64,000 bases of DNA. Source: Macrotrachela quadricornifera. Taxonomy: Eukaryota; Rotifera; Eurotatoria; Philodinida; Philodinidae. The stretch's first letter is position 1. Each line of letters begins with the position of its first letter. The notes beneath the pieces are model-generated. The model searched no databases, was not told the origin of the DNA, and saw only the letters and a program-made list of their open reading frames with translations. A program made the position numbers and the translations under genes. The stretch covers positions 1,180,327 through 1,244,326 of the forward strand of contig JAJEKB010021337.1 in NCBI GenBank assembly GCA_022393335.1. Direction: 5' to 3'. Below, one piece after another: positions 46,772-57,401 of this stretch.

Positions 46772-47108
46772 AGTTTGACACCACCGCTTTAACACTAATT
46801 GTATCCCAAATATGAAGTTTTTGAGGATTTTTAGGTGAATATTTTAATTCTTTATTAAAAGTTTTTAACCATCGACGAACTGTGTCACGAAAAAGCTGAA
46901 ATGAAGCTTCATCTGTAAATATTGTATTAATAAAATCATCATTTTTATGCTTTGCAGCCCATTGAACACATCGTTCTTTTTCATCAGATATTAACATATG
47001 AGTAGACTTCAGTAAAAACATTTCATAACCATATTCATGAAGATGACGACTAATTGTTGATGTTGAAACTATTTTTTGGTAGATTTTCAATAATTTTCCT
47101 TTTATTTA
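46772..47108 (-). pseudogene. Tc1-type transposase fragment
   Basis: The frame reads KIVSTSTISRHLHEYGYEMF (end of the N-terminal HTH region), then HMLISDEKERCVQWAAKHKN, IFTDEASFQLFRDTVRRW (first catalytic Asp in FTDE) and YSPKNPQKLHIWDTISVKAV. It stops abruptly where repeat sequence begins at about 46770. The N-terminal half of the DNA-binding domain and the remaining DDE residues are missing. It belongs to a different Tc1 lineage from the element at 2392-4869. Confidence 0.8.
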
Positions 47109-47678
47109 GCTTTTCAAAAGGAAAGAAATGACACTTCTAAGTATTTCTACGATCAAATCTCTAAATAACGTTAAGAGATAGAAATAACTTTAAGATGTTG
47201 ACAAAATATTTCTTATATGTTATATTTTAAAAGGTCTAATCGATAATCTGCAAGATTGAAACGATAAAAAGAAAATACTATTGGGTCGCTTAGTATAGTT
47301 ATCACATATTCATCTTATTGATGAGCTAAGCTTTCAAAAAAACTAACTGCTCAGCTGTTTTAATAACATGATCAAGTAACTATATTGCTTTGAAAAGAAA
47401 CTAAATACATTATGTGTCACTGCAAACCTCTACTTCTCATTGGAAAAAATAGTGATTAAAAATCTATTATAATCCGCAGAAAATTCACCTTATACAGATT
47501 TTAATTGTTATTTTAATCAATATAGTTTTGATTAAAATCCATGGAAATGAATTTATAACCTGATTATAGCTTGATGAAAAGTTCCATTTAATTCAGTAAA
47601 GGACTCTGCTGGATAAGGATTGAAATCTGCCACTCCACGGAACAAAGATAAGGTATTGATTTTCTAAATGCCTGTATA
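47109..47678. other. Intergenic; strong hairpin at 47652-47706
   Basis: GATTTTCTAAATGCCTGTATATC and its near-complement form a roughly 23-bp-arm hairpin with a palindromic TATATCATGATATA centre. It lies exactly where the OTU reading frame loses homology. The rest is AT-rich. Confidence 0.5.
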
Positions 47679-48284
47679 TCATGATATACATGCATTTAGA
47701 GAATCATTAATAGACAGCGCTGCGAGCGTGAATACGCCAGTGAACTCCTGGTTATTAATAATTCGTAAAACGTGCTCCTCCAAACTCTCGTCATCTACAA
47801 GTTCCAGACCCATTTGAGTATTGATAGTTTAGTAATAGTGTTGATTTTCGCATATTTCAATAATAGTTCTAGCACGCAGTTCATCTATAGTCATTGTTGG
47901 ATAAAACGTTCGCAACGAATGAAATAAACAATTTCCGTCCCCTGCCACTGCAATAGGAACCGCTTCGTCAGCCAATATGAGACTGTTCTCTTGAAGGAGT
48001 TCCATAGTGTGTTCATCGATCTGGTGAACATTTTCATCGAACATCGTCATAGGAATGTCAGGAACAAGATAATGATCAATGACATCCTGCATATCATTAC
48101 ACTTCGCTTGCAAACCAAAAAAATTGTCAAATTCGTCGTTGAGTCGCGTTAGCAATAGAAGATAAAAATCTTCACGAGATTCCAAATTGCACACATTGCA
48201 TAGTGCAGAATTTGATCGCAGATTACATATTGTACACTTTCTTCTAGAAATTTGTTCTTTGGGTGCCATCATTTTCGATAACAT
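47679..48284 (-). pseudogene. OTU-family cysteine protease (N-terminal zinc ribbon), broken
   Basis: The ATG at 48284 begins a protein with a C-x2-C...C-x2-C zinc ribbon (KCTICNLRSNSALCNVC). A helical stretch follows, then the OTU catalytic start VAGDGNCLFHSLR (Asp116, Cys119 in this numbering) and ELRARTIIE. A TAA at 47829-47831 follows NQHYY; beyond it the frame is still homologous (MGLELVDDESLEEHVLRIIN, FTGVFTLAALS) before ending at 47679. The catalytic His region is absent. OTU enzymes are deubiquitinases; with the His missing this copy would be inactive. It is divergent from the AAA gene at 48474 across 189 bp. Confidence 0.75.
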
Positions 48285-48473
48285 TGCTATTGTAATCACT
48301 ACCGTAAGCGAAACAAAAAAAATGCTCTCTTTTTCTTACTCCTTTATTTTTCACTTTTCATGCATATGAACGTGACTGATAACTACTGCCTTTTATAATA
48401 AATAAAAAGTGGTTGTGAGTTATTTTTTTCGATTCTCATTCAGTAGTGTTACGTTCTTATCACAATTATTGCA
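48285..48473. promoter_or_regulatory. Presumed bidirectional promoter between OTU and AAA genes
   Basis: 189 bp separate the two divergent start codons. It contains T-rich tracts and a TTTTATAATAAATAAAAAG segment. The assignment rests only on gene orientation. Confidence 0.35.
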
Positions 48474-50565
48474 ATGGCAAAACGAGTAGTGATAGAAACG
48501 TCGCTCTACTACGATGAAAACGTTGTAAATTATGTAGCGACTCATCCAGAAGACAATATGTTTTCACACGCAAAGGTAGTGGAAATTCTGAATAAATTTG
48601 GTGTATATGAGTTCGAAGTTATTCTCAAACCAACCGTTACAAGAGGTGCAATTGCGCTGAACCGTCTTCAACGTAAAAAGTATCATCTGAAAATGTATCA
48701 TAGCTATTATGTACGCTCTTCATCAAATATACCTTCTCGTACACTATTCGATATAATTAACGAACAATTCAATTTTAAAAGCAAAGTTGGTGGAATGGAA
48801 CATGTATTAGAAGAAATAGTTGGTGATGTCTTACTTCCTCGTCTTTATCCTCAAAATTTCGTTGCTAAAACAGATATAAACAAAACACAGGGTATTCTTT
48901 TAAACGGGTCACCTGGGTAGGGATGGGCAAAATCAGTTTTTTTTGGAATCCGATCCGGATCGTTAGACACTTTATTCATTTTTAGTATCGTATCGGAATC
49001 GGCCAATTTAATTTTTTCTATGTTTGGAATCGGATCGGAACCGGCAACAAGTTTTTTAGAATCGTATCGGAATCGTGAAAATCAGTTTTAAGAATCGGCA
49101 TCAAAATCATCCATATTTAATTGGTATGGTTTAAATAATATGCGTTCTATCCGTTCTTTTTGGTTACATAATAAGCATATGATCGTTGTTATTCTCATTA
49201 ATAGATCTTTGGTTTTTCGACTTTTCTAAAATTATTTTAGCGATGATTTGAAATCGTTTAAATCCGTTTTACTATAATAACTTTGCGATCATTGTACTTT
49301 CTAATAAAGACCGGAGAAAATCATATGTATAATAATAAGATAGAAGGAGAAAAAATAATTTATTCTGTATCGAGGGAGAACGGAATGAGGTAAATATATT
49401 TGATGTAATAGCCTATTACGCAACTCAATCAAAGAACTTTTCAATGAAGATAAAAATGATCATTTTCAAGACGAAGAGGAAGATGATGATCATCAAAATG
49501 ATGAAGACGAGTTTTTTTTCTAATTTACGTAAATTTTGACTAAAAAATTTGTTGTAAATTAACTAACAAATCTTGTTTTTTTTTCTCGAAATGTAGTTTT
49601 TCATAAGCACTATCATTGCTACTTTTACCAAATGTTATTCAAATTAATATTCGAACACTTAATTTAAGGTTTTACTTTTAAAACAATATAATCAAAAACC
49701 GGCAACGATACCAATTTTTTTCTAAATTGAGATCGGAATCGGATCGGGATAAGATCTGACTTTTTAAGTATCGTATCGGGATCGGGGAGTTTAAATTTTC
49801 TAAGCATCGGGATCGGTATCGGACTCGCCGATTCCCGATCCCGGTACCGATTCCGATGCGGAATCGCCCATCCCTACACCTGGGACTGGAAAAACTTTAA
49901 TTGCTCGAATCATATGTGATATATTAAAGGTAGACCCCCAAGTAATACATGGTCCAGAAATCTTCTCTTGTATGGTTGGTAAATCAAAAAAGAAAATTAG
50001 AGACTTGTTTGAGGATGCTCGTCATGATCAACAGGATTTTGGAGCAGCTAGCAAATTACATGTGATAGTATTCGATGAAATTGATGCGACATGCAAAAAT
50101 CGAACACATAATAGTTTAGTGCGTGATACTGTCCAAGATAATGTTACAGCTCAGCTTCTCTCCGAAATTGATGGAATGGTTTACCTGGACAATATTCTTT
50201 TAATTGGCACAACGAATATTCTTGATGGAACAGACTCAGCACTTCTTCGACCAGGGCGTATTGAGAAAATAATTAATATTCAACTACCAGATGCAGCTGC
50301 TCGATAGAGTATTTTTGATATTCATACCAAAGCACTTATTCGTAATGGAATTCTTAATCAAAATGTAAATATCAACCACATTATCCAACGCACTGAAGGA
50401 ATGACTGGCGCACACGTCGAACAAATTGTTCGATTAGCTATTCAGGCTGCTATGCGACGAAATATTGTTAATCGAAGTAAATTCAATATTACTGAAGACG
50501 AAGCAGAAGATCTTATAGTTTCAAATTGTGATTTCATCGAAGCATTTTCAAAGATCCGTGCATAA
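48474..50565 (+). pseudogene. NSF-like AAA ATPase, split by a hAT MITE and a nonsense codon
   Basis: The first segment 48474-48917 encodes an N-region and the start of an NSF D1-like AAA module (INEQFNFKSKVGGMEHV, QGILLNGSPG). The frame resumes at 49885 with the rest of Walker A (GTGKT). It continues with Walker B (HVIVFDEIDA), sensor 1 (ILLIGTTN), LLRPGRIEK and the helical lid to a stop at 50563-50565. The insertion sits inside the P-loop (GSPG|TGKT). A TAG at about 50305 (AAAR-stop-SIFDIHTK) is a second lesion. There is no second AAA domain, so it is shorter than NSF, and there are no introns. Intact NSF/VCP-like proteins disassemble SNARE or other complexes using ATP. Confidence 0.85.
48918..49876. 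mobile_element. Non-autonomous hAT element (959 bp) with ATCGGATCGG repeats
   Basis: Ends TAGGGATGGGC and GCCCATCCCTA form an 11-bp perfect TIR, flanked by exact 8-bp duplications CACCTGGG (48910-48917 and 49877-49884). The subterminal regions are dense in GGAATCGGATCGG-type repeats. An acidic D/E-rich frame remnant (GAAGAGGAAGATGATGAT, about 49475) is the only coding-like part. Removing the element plus one duplication restores the AAA P-loop frame. Confidence 0.93.
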
Positions 50566-52206
50566 TACTTTATTAAATAAACAAGAAGATAAAATATAAA
50601 TTGGTAATCTAGTTTTTTTGCAGGGTCCACCATGCTATTATTAATCTCATACATTATACTTTTTATATTATAATGGATAACTGATTCATGTATCCAGAAG
50701 CGACTATCATATATCTTTGAAAAAAATAGTTTTTAGATTGAATTTTAATCGATAATAAGCATTATTAATAAAGTTTAATAATTAATGTAATAGATGTAGA
50801 TGAAATCTGATCAACTCTACAATTTGATCATGTTGAATATTTTAGAGTATTTGATTCGTTTAAGTTATTCTTAGAGGAAACTACATATGATAGTAACTTG
50901 AAGTTTATGTTTTGAGTATTAACAAATACCTATATGTTTTTATCGATATTGCTGAATATAAACTGGCTATTATTTAGAGATTAATATGATTTTTCATCGA
51001 ATTTAGTGGTTAAATCTAGGTGTTTTTTCATGATTTTCAAGCATTTTTGATATAAAATACACCAGAAAGTGTTTGAAACTCAATGCCAGAGATTGAATTT
51101 TATCTTTTTCATGATGTTAATATATGCATGTTCAATGCATTTCGTTGTTTATTTAATTCAGTCAAATATTACTAATTGCTTTTGAAGCTTTTTTTCTTGT
51201 TTTTCTGCATTTTGGCTTAATTTTGGGCCTTTATTTTATATTTTGAGGCTTGTTCGAAATAACTGTGCTTACGAAGGTGTTTGAAGCATATATTAACGAG
51301 TAGGTAGAATGTTTCTGTGGATGTTCGTAATGGTAAGTTGGGTGGTTTACGTGGACAATAAGGGAGATTCTGGGTGTTCGTATGGTGGGGGGTCATTTTT
51401 TCATGTTTATTGACGGTTGTTTTTCCACTATTATTCGTACAAAGTGGGTGTTCGTGCTGTTCGCGTAAATTACTAATACCCTAAATATAAAGTTGTCCTT
51501 ACACATACCGGTTTGTGTTTTTTATTACATAATCGATTAAATTTGATTAAAGGGATTTAATCAATTGTAATCATTTTGTCATCGTTTTCCAGTTAAAACT
51601 TTCACAATAACAAAGTAATAATATAAAGGACTTTACTGAAAAAGCAGTGCTTTTCGAAACTCCCAATCATGAACACTGTTTTTTTTTCGTTTTCCGAACC
51701 TAGTTCATAATTCATAAAGTTTGTGTTATTATTTTGTCTATTGCAAAGTTGAAAAAAAGTTTCTTTTGTCACACAAACAAGACCAGAGCGACTGTTTACG
51801 CGCTATCAAATTGAGTACACAAAAAAGGAGAGATAGGGTAGTCAAAGTCAAACACATGATGTATAGGTAAAAATTTGTTGCCAGCTGATTTTACAATGTT
51901 TCATACAATTAAACCGAAGAAAATATGATTTTATTTCTTTCTCTAGTAGCTTGAATCCAACTGAAATACTCAAGTTGACTTTTCCTTCAACCCATATCTT
52001 ATCGAATATCAGATAATTGATTATAATCGATTAAAACTTCTAAATCTGATTTAACATACGATAATTGGTTATAATTGATTAAAAACGATTAAGTCTTTAA
52101 TCAATTATCAAATCATAATCGATTTTAATCGGATTTATCTGAAAAATAGTAGGTTTTTCACAAAAAATCAGATTAGTTTGACAATAATCAAGAATAATCG
52201 CGTTTT
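50566..52206. other. Intergenic; GTGTTCGT motif cluster and ATCGATTAAA repeats
   Basis: 51310-51475 holds several GTGGATGTTCGT/GGGTGTTCGT copies (reverse of the motif near 1640 and 7600). 51520-51580 and 52010-52200 carry dispersed TAATCGATTAAA words in both orientations, as in the subterminal regions of a small MITE, but clear ends were not found. No gene. Confidence 0.4.
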
Positions 52207-52449
52207 TTGATTAAATATTTTTCAATGCGTTATATGGAAACAAGAACCGCAACTGGAAAAGAAACCATTTACTTAGTGAGTCATTATCGTGAAATTTACT
52301 ACCCTATTTCAATCACTTCACTGGCAGAAACGCAAAAGAAAGATAGTAATATCAGTAAGCTAGGCACAGATTTGAGATTGGGATTATGAAGGAAAGATTT
52401 ACCAGAACTGGAACAGACTCATAAGAGAAAGCTGTTAGTATAGTCTCTG

Positions 52450-52625
52450 TGAGATTAAGTATGTCGATAATGCAAAAGAAATGTATGTTGATGGTGGTGT
52501 ATTTGCTAATAATCCCGATTTAGCAGCGTTATGAACGATACAAATGCAATGGAAAAAATGAATCAGTTATAATTTACTCTCGATTGACACTGGCTGTATG
52601 AAAAATACATCGTTAAATAGCTTTA
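52450..52625 (+). pseudogene. Patatin-like phospholipase fragment
   Basis: The plus strand encodes YVDGGVFANNPDLAAL (the DGG motif carrying the catalytic Asp of patatins), an in-frame TGA, and after a shift SIDTGCMKNTSLN, which corresponds to the SLGTG segment that follows in this family. The GXSXG nucleophile part is absent. A 60-codon frame just upstream (52207-52389) may belong to the same gene but shows no diagnostic motif. Confidence 0.6.
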
Positions 52626-53217
52626 ATGTCAGATTTTCTTTGAAATAACTCTAGAGTTCGATCTGAAGATACACATTTCGAAGAACCAAATCACAATTCT
52701 TCTTATATACATCAGTCGACTAGTATTGCAAATGAAGACTTTCTCTTTGAACTAGATTCATCTAATTCGACTTTTAAGCTACATGAGTTTACGTTCTTAT
52801 TTGTTAATTTCTAATAATGATAAGTCACAACTCTCTTTACATAAAAAAATCCTTGTATGATTTGTTTAATAGCTGTGAATATTGTTGATATGATTTCGTT
52901 TCTACATTTCTTTTAGTTTGATATTATTTCTGCTTATTTATAGTAATGATTTTTTATCAAATTTAATGGGACTAGATTCTTCAATACAAAATTTCTTTTT
53001 GAATTTTCTATCTTTAAACACGAAATCCTCTGCATAACGTCACAACATTGCTCAAAGAATGAAGAGTCATGCGGTCGATTTTTATCCTCATTTCCATTAT
53101 AGAAGATCGGATGTTAGTCAAACACGACAAAATTTTAAAAATATCTTTTGTTTTTTTTTGTTAGGAAGACATGCATAAACACATTGTCTTTATTCCTTCC
53201 GTTGTATGTTTTCACAG

Positions 53218-54330
53218 TATGACATGCATGAACAAACGATGCAAATTGTGTTTTTGAGACGAAAAAAATACTTGGAAAAACCAACGAAACAATCACATGT
53301 GAGATCAGCATCCCTCACACTTACCCATCTGATACGTTATCCTGAAGCACAACCATCACCATCGTTGTCGCATACGTTTCCTGATCCAAGAAATAGTCCA
53401 TTATCAAATATTGATGCATGTTCGTACAACTTACATCCATATACTAGTCAATTATTGTTATCATCAGTTCAAGGTTTGTAACTTGACACTTACAAAGTGC
53501 TCATTTTTTTCATATTTCGTCATTTATAGGTGACTATTTTCAATACAATTACCAACAGCAACAATATCAGAATGTCTATGGTGCATCTTTGCTTCAACAA
53601 ACAACAGGTCATTATTTTCTTATGATTCGATTCTTTATGATCTTCTTTATTCGTGTTCTAGTGAACGAACGTCTCGAAGCTATTGCTGCCAAACATAAAA
53701 TTCGTGACACACTAGTTCAACGTCTTCGCACACGGGAACAATTTGAGATTGTCGTGCTTTGTGATGATTCTGGCTCGATGAATATTCAAGTTGATAGGAC
53801 TCACTATACACGCTAGAATGAATTACAAACGATTATGCATACTATCATCGACATTAGTGTCGTGTTTCATTCGAATGGAATTGATGTGTATTTTATCAAT
53901 CGAGATACTGTATTCAATGTAACAGATCGTCAGCAGATTCATCGATCGTTCACAAGACCTGCAGGTGCGGCGTTGATCGTACCTGTCCTTCGACCAATCT
54001 TTCGATCAGCAGCAAGTAAAGTAAACAGAGCCAAGCGATTGCTTGTCTTCATAGCTACAGATAGAGAACCTACAAATCAAGGAGGTGACATTGATATTCA
54101 ATCTCTCGAAACACTGATGAATACGGAACGTCAATCCCATACAATGCATGTGATTTTTCTTACATGCACGGACGATAAATCGAGTATGACTTATTTGCCG
54201 GCATGGGATCGCTCGATAACCAATGCCGATGTTATCGATGATTATGAAACAGAATGAGAAGGAATTCTTCGAATGTGAGGACGTCATTTTCCATTCGCAT
54301 TTGGTGATGAGGGGGTGAGAGTGGAGGGTG
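53218..54330 (+). pseudogene. vWA-domain protein with nonsense codons
   Basis: Exon A 53218-53473 (acceptor TTCACAG) encodes a low-complexity Pro/Ser/Gln-rich region. Exon B 53530-53607 encodes YFQYNYQQQQYQNVYG. Exon C starts at 53662 with VNERLEAIAAKHKI. GT-AG introns join them in phase 1. The vWA domain has a MIDAS DDSGSMN motif (DxSxS), a central T in RPAGAALIVPVL and LLVFIATDREP. A TAG at 53814-53816 follows HYTR, where Trp is expected in this family. TGA codons follow at about 54255 and 54276 within the C-terminal FPFAFGD segment. The N-terminal exon(s) were not found. This family of cytosolic vWA proteins is common in bdelloids (family knowledge); its function is not established. Confidence 0.78.
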
Positions 54331-54464
54331 AGGGTGGTTTCTTTTTGCTGTTTCCTTTCTCAACTTGAATGATTGTTGTGCAAGAAAACGCAATATAAAT
54401 GTTTTTCTCTTTCCTCAGCTCATAAATATTTCTTTGAATATGAATAGTTTTTCTTCCCTACAGA

Positions 54465-54823
54465 ATGACCGATGTACCACAAACATCTTCAACCGAATCA
54501 TTTTCTGTAGAGTTATTTCGTGAACTATTCGAATTCTTTATTAATTTAGAATTATTGCTTATGGTCAATTATATTTTTTGCCACTTGCTGACAGCTCATC
54601 ACAATCGAATTTTAAGTTAATCAAACATGTTGTACTGCCATACATGAACTTGAATAATTTCGTTCGATTACTTTCTTCTATTCCTCAAGTTCTATCTATC
54701 AAAAGTGTCTGTTTACTGTTTAATTTGTTTGGGAAAGATTACTGACTCAATATTGTTCAAAATTAAAACGATTCGATTTTGAATTAGGTGATTGTCGAGG
54801 AACACATCCATTTACATTTAAAA
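54465..54823 (+). pseudogene. F-box-like rotifer gene remnant
   Basis: It starts at an ATG right after CCCTACAG, with an F-box-like SVELFRELFEFFI helix. It then shifts frame to NFKLIKHVVLPYMNLNNFVR and again to YCSKLKRFDFELGDCRG, ending at a GTGAGT donor. At least two frame changes and missing pieces show decay. The assignment is by general resemblance to the rotifer F-box/LRR-like family. Confidence 0.4.
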
Positions 54824-55121
54824 GTGAGTTCTGTCAAGACTTTGCGTTTGCAATAAAATTGAAAATATTTGTATATTTCTATAATGTCTTACTATTTCAA
54901 CATCTTTTCACATGAATAATAGCACAAAAAGTTTATTCAAATGGTCATTCCACATTAGCGAAATGTTTGAAGATAAAGAGTTCGTCGGAAAACAAGAGAA
55001 ATAAAAAAGAAAAAAAGCAACAACATAACATATCACGAACTTGGACGGATTAAAGAGCAACATATAGACTATGAGCATGGGCGTGAGAGTCGGCGAAAAA
55101 TATGAATTAAAACTTCAGTTT

Positions 55122-55997
55122 TCAACTCATAATATGACTACTTTTATTCAACAAAATGAAGCTAACTGATCCCGGACCAGTGGCAATAATTGAAAACTTT
55201 CCCATTACACCAACTGCATTTGTTGAGACAACTAAAATGTACTTTGTCACAGTATTAATATACAAGCTTAATAAAAACTGATCATTGCCATTGTCATCAT
55301 CATTAAATGCTATTAAATTTTTAAATGGAGTAACAGGATTGAAACTGTTATTATAAATATATCCATATGTATCGATGGTACTATCACATGAAATGCTATA
55401 GTATGCAGCTCTAGAAACATTGATAAGAAGAGCTTCATAATAGTGATTGGATCTTAAACAGAACTCTGTACGACAAAATGTTTGACTAACGTTAGTCAAA
55501 GCTGATGAGTATTGCGATTGTATGGTAGTTGTATCACCTAATAGAGAAAAATCAAATTCCTCACTAGTCAAGCTCAATATTAAAGTTTCAGTTCTTACTT
55601 GATATACGTAATTGAGAAAAACTAACCGATGTCGGACCGATGGCGGTGATTTTGAATGATCCTGTTATGTTTTGAAAGGAAGTTGTTAGAACCAGAACGT
55701 ATTTTGTCAGACTCTGGAGATATACTTTAAACATGAATTGTTGATCGCCACCACTATCTTCATCATACGATAATAAATTGCCGGGCGGATAAATAGGATC
55801 AAAAGCATCAATATATATATAACCATATGTATCCATGTTACTGGTGCACATAATAGTATAATATCCAGTCAAGGATATGTGAATTTGAATTGCTTGATAG
55901 AAATATTGTCCCGCTCTAAGAGAGCCTTTGCGAGCATATGTTGGACTGTTGGTAGTCAAGTATGATGGGTATTTTGATTGTACCATTGTTGATTTCA
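55122..55997 (-). CDS. Tandem PPC-like beta-sandwich repeat protein (5' incomplete)
   Basis: Two homologous domains of about 135 residues sit on separate phase-1 exons: 55599-55997 and 55122-55537, joined by a 61-bp intron (GTAAGAACTG...CTATTAG). Both contain YYxIxCxSxxDTYGYIYxxxF, a DxDxGxDQF segment and TKYxLVxTT...GxFxIxAxGP. This is the pattern of PPC/pre-peptidase C-terminal-like sandwiches found in tandem in rotifer secreted proteins. The first exon begins at a TTGAATAG acceptor. A candidate donor (ATGA|GTAAGT, about 56090) lies upstream, but no signal-peptide exon could be confirmed. Extracellular binding is plausible; the ligand is unknown. Confidence 0.7.
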
Positions 55998-56335
55998 CTA
56001 TTCAAACAAGATGAATTCATACCTATAGGATTATTTTAAGAAATGCTCAATATTCATAGACATCACACGCAGCGAGTTAAAACTTACTCATATTTTACGG
56101 TGGTTACAATTGTATACATACTTATCGTTATTCGAGTATCAATATTGAAACAAAAATAGTCTTTCACTGACAATATCATTAAGAAAACTACCTTTAACTA
56201 GTTAGAATTGCTATCTATTTCTCATTGTGGAAACAAAAATTATTGATGATGTCCTTGATTATTTAACAAAACGATGAAAGGAATGGTTATTTTACTATTT
56301 TCGTGACAACGTGGTATCGAACATAGAATAACAAC

Positions 56336-56792
56336 TAGACATGAGCGGGACCACCTGTTTTTGGTGCCGGTCCCGGTCCTGGTCCCGGTAAAAAAATTTT
56401 TTTGGTCCCGGTTTCAGTCCCGGTGTCGGTAAAAAAAATTTTTGATCCCGATCCTAGCCTCGGTTCCAGGTAAAACACACTTCGGACCCAATTTTTTTGC
56501 GTAATAATGCATTGTTTAGCCGAAAATTTGATATGACTCTATAGCAGTGTCATTAAGTTTGAGACATCTTGCCGGTATACTACGAACTAGACATGAGCGG
56601 GACTACCTGTTTTTGGTCCCGGTCCCAGTCCCGGTCCCGGTAAAAGTAAATTTTTGGTGTCGGTCCCGGTTCCGATCCCGGTAAAAAAATTTTTTTGGTC
56701 CCGGTCCCAGTCCCGGTGCCGGTAAAAACAAATTTTTGGTCCCGGTCTCGGTCCCGGCGGGACTGGGACCGGGACCATCATGCCCATCTCTA
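56336..56792. mobile_element. Non-autonomous hAT element (457 bp) of GGTCCC repeats
   Basis: Exact 8-bp duplications ATAACAAC (56328-56335 and 56793-56800) flank TAGACATGAGCGGGAC... and ...CATGCCCATCTCTA. The interior is almost entirely GGTCCCGGTCCCGGTAAAAA repeats. A second left end (TAGACATGAGCGGGAC, 56588) occurs inside, so the copy contains a tandem or nested duplication of its left half. Minus-strand frames such as 56587-56799 are repeat artefacts. Confidence 0.92.
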
Positions 56793-56903
56793 ATAACAAC
56801 CTATATTTTTGTGAGTATTTGTTATATTAAAAGTTCATTGATTTTTTACTAGAAGGTATTGTTCGATACAGTCAGAAAATGTAAGATATTTACATTCTTC
56901 ATT

Positions 56904-57401
56904 TCATTTAGTATAGACCGTGAATAATATTTGCAAAAGATCCTCGGTATAAATTTCCATCAAAACCACCTTACCGAGTGTTCGTGACGTTGTAGTCATG
57001 CCGAATAATCGTTCTATAGGATGAATAAGTTCACTGTTCAAGCTGATAATGACACCTAGCATGACTATAATAAAAATTGCAACACATAATACGGGGCATA
57101 CATATTGGCATAATTGTCGATTATTTCGTACTAATGGTCGTACATGATTTGATGTTGGTGCTTGTGACTGACGTTGTCGTGGTAATTCTTCAGTGGGTTT
57201 GAAGATCATCGGAGCAGTTTCGTTGGAAAAAAGTTGATCAGGACGAAGAGGTTGTCTTGTGAGAGGACTGTTTCCGTGCTCCTTCACCCATTTTGTTATT
57301 GCTTCGCCCTCATATATATGTCCATCTACAGACATCGTAGGAACAAGAATGGGCTGAAGTGTAATTGGACAGATCGGACCAGCTTCTGGTGATTCTGCCA
57401 T
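56904..57401 (-). CDS. U-box E3 ligase-like membrane protein
   Basis: This is a 165-residue protein with ATG at 57401 and stop at 56904. Residues 10-65 form a U-box (PICPITLQPILVPTMSVDGH, YEGEAITKWVKEHGNSPLTR), the cysteine-free RING-like E2-binding fold. A basic/polar linker follows, then one transmembrane helix at about 101-121 (VCPVLCVAIFIIVMLGVIIS) and a short tail. It would be an E3 ligase anchored in a membrane with the U-box in the cytosol. No ARM, TPR or WD substrate-binding domain is present, so it is minimal. Single exon and intact. The hAT MITE lies about 110 bp downstream of its stop. Confidence 0.82.
   Translation of the reverse strand: MAESPEAGPICPITLQPILVPTMSVDGHIYEGEAITKWVKEHGNSPLTRQPLRPDQLFSNETAPMIFKPTEELPRQRQSQAPTSNHVRPLVRNNRQLCQYVCPVLCVAIFIIVMLGVIISLNSELIHPIERLFGMTTTSRTLGKVVLMEIYTEDLLQILFTVYTK

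Noticed and set aside
56587..56799. Pro/Gly-rich minus-strand ORF resembling a collagen-like peptide
   Set aside because: It is the translation of GGTCCC repeats inside a hAT MITE.
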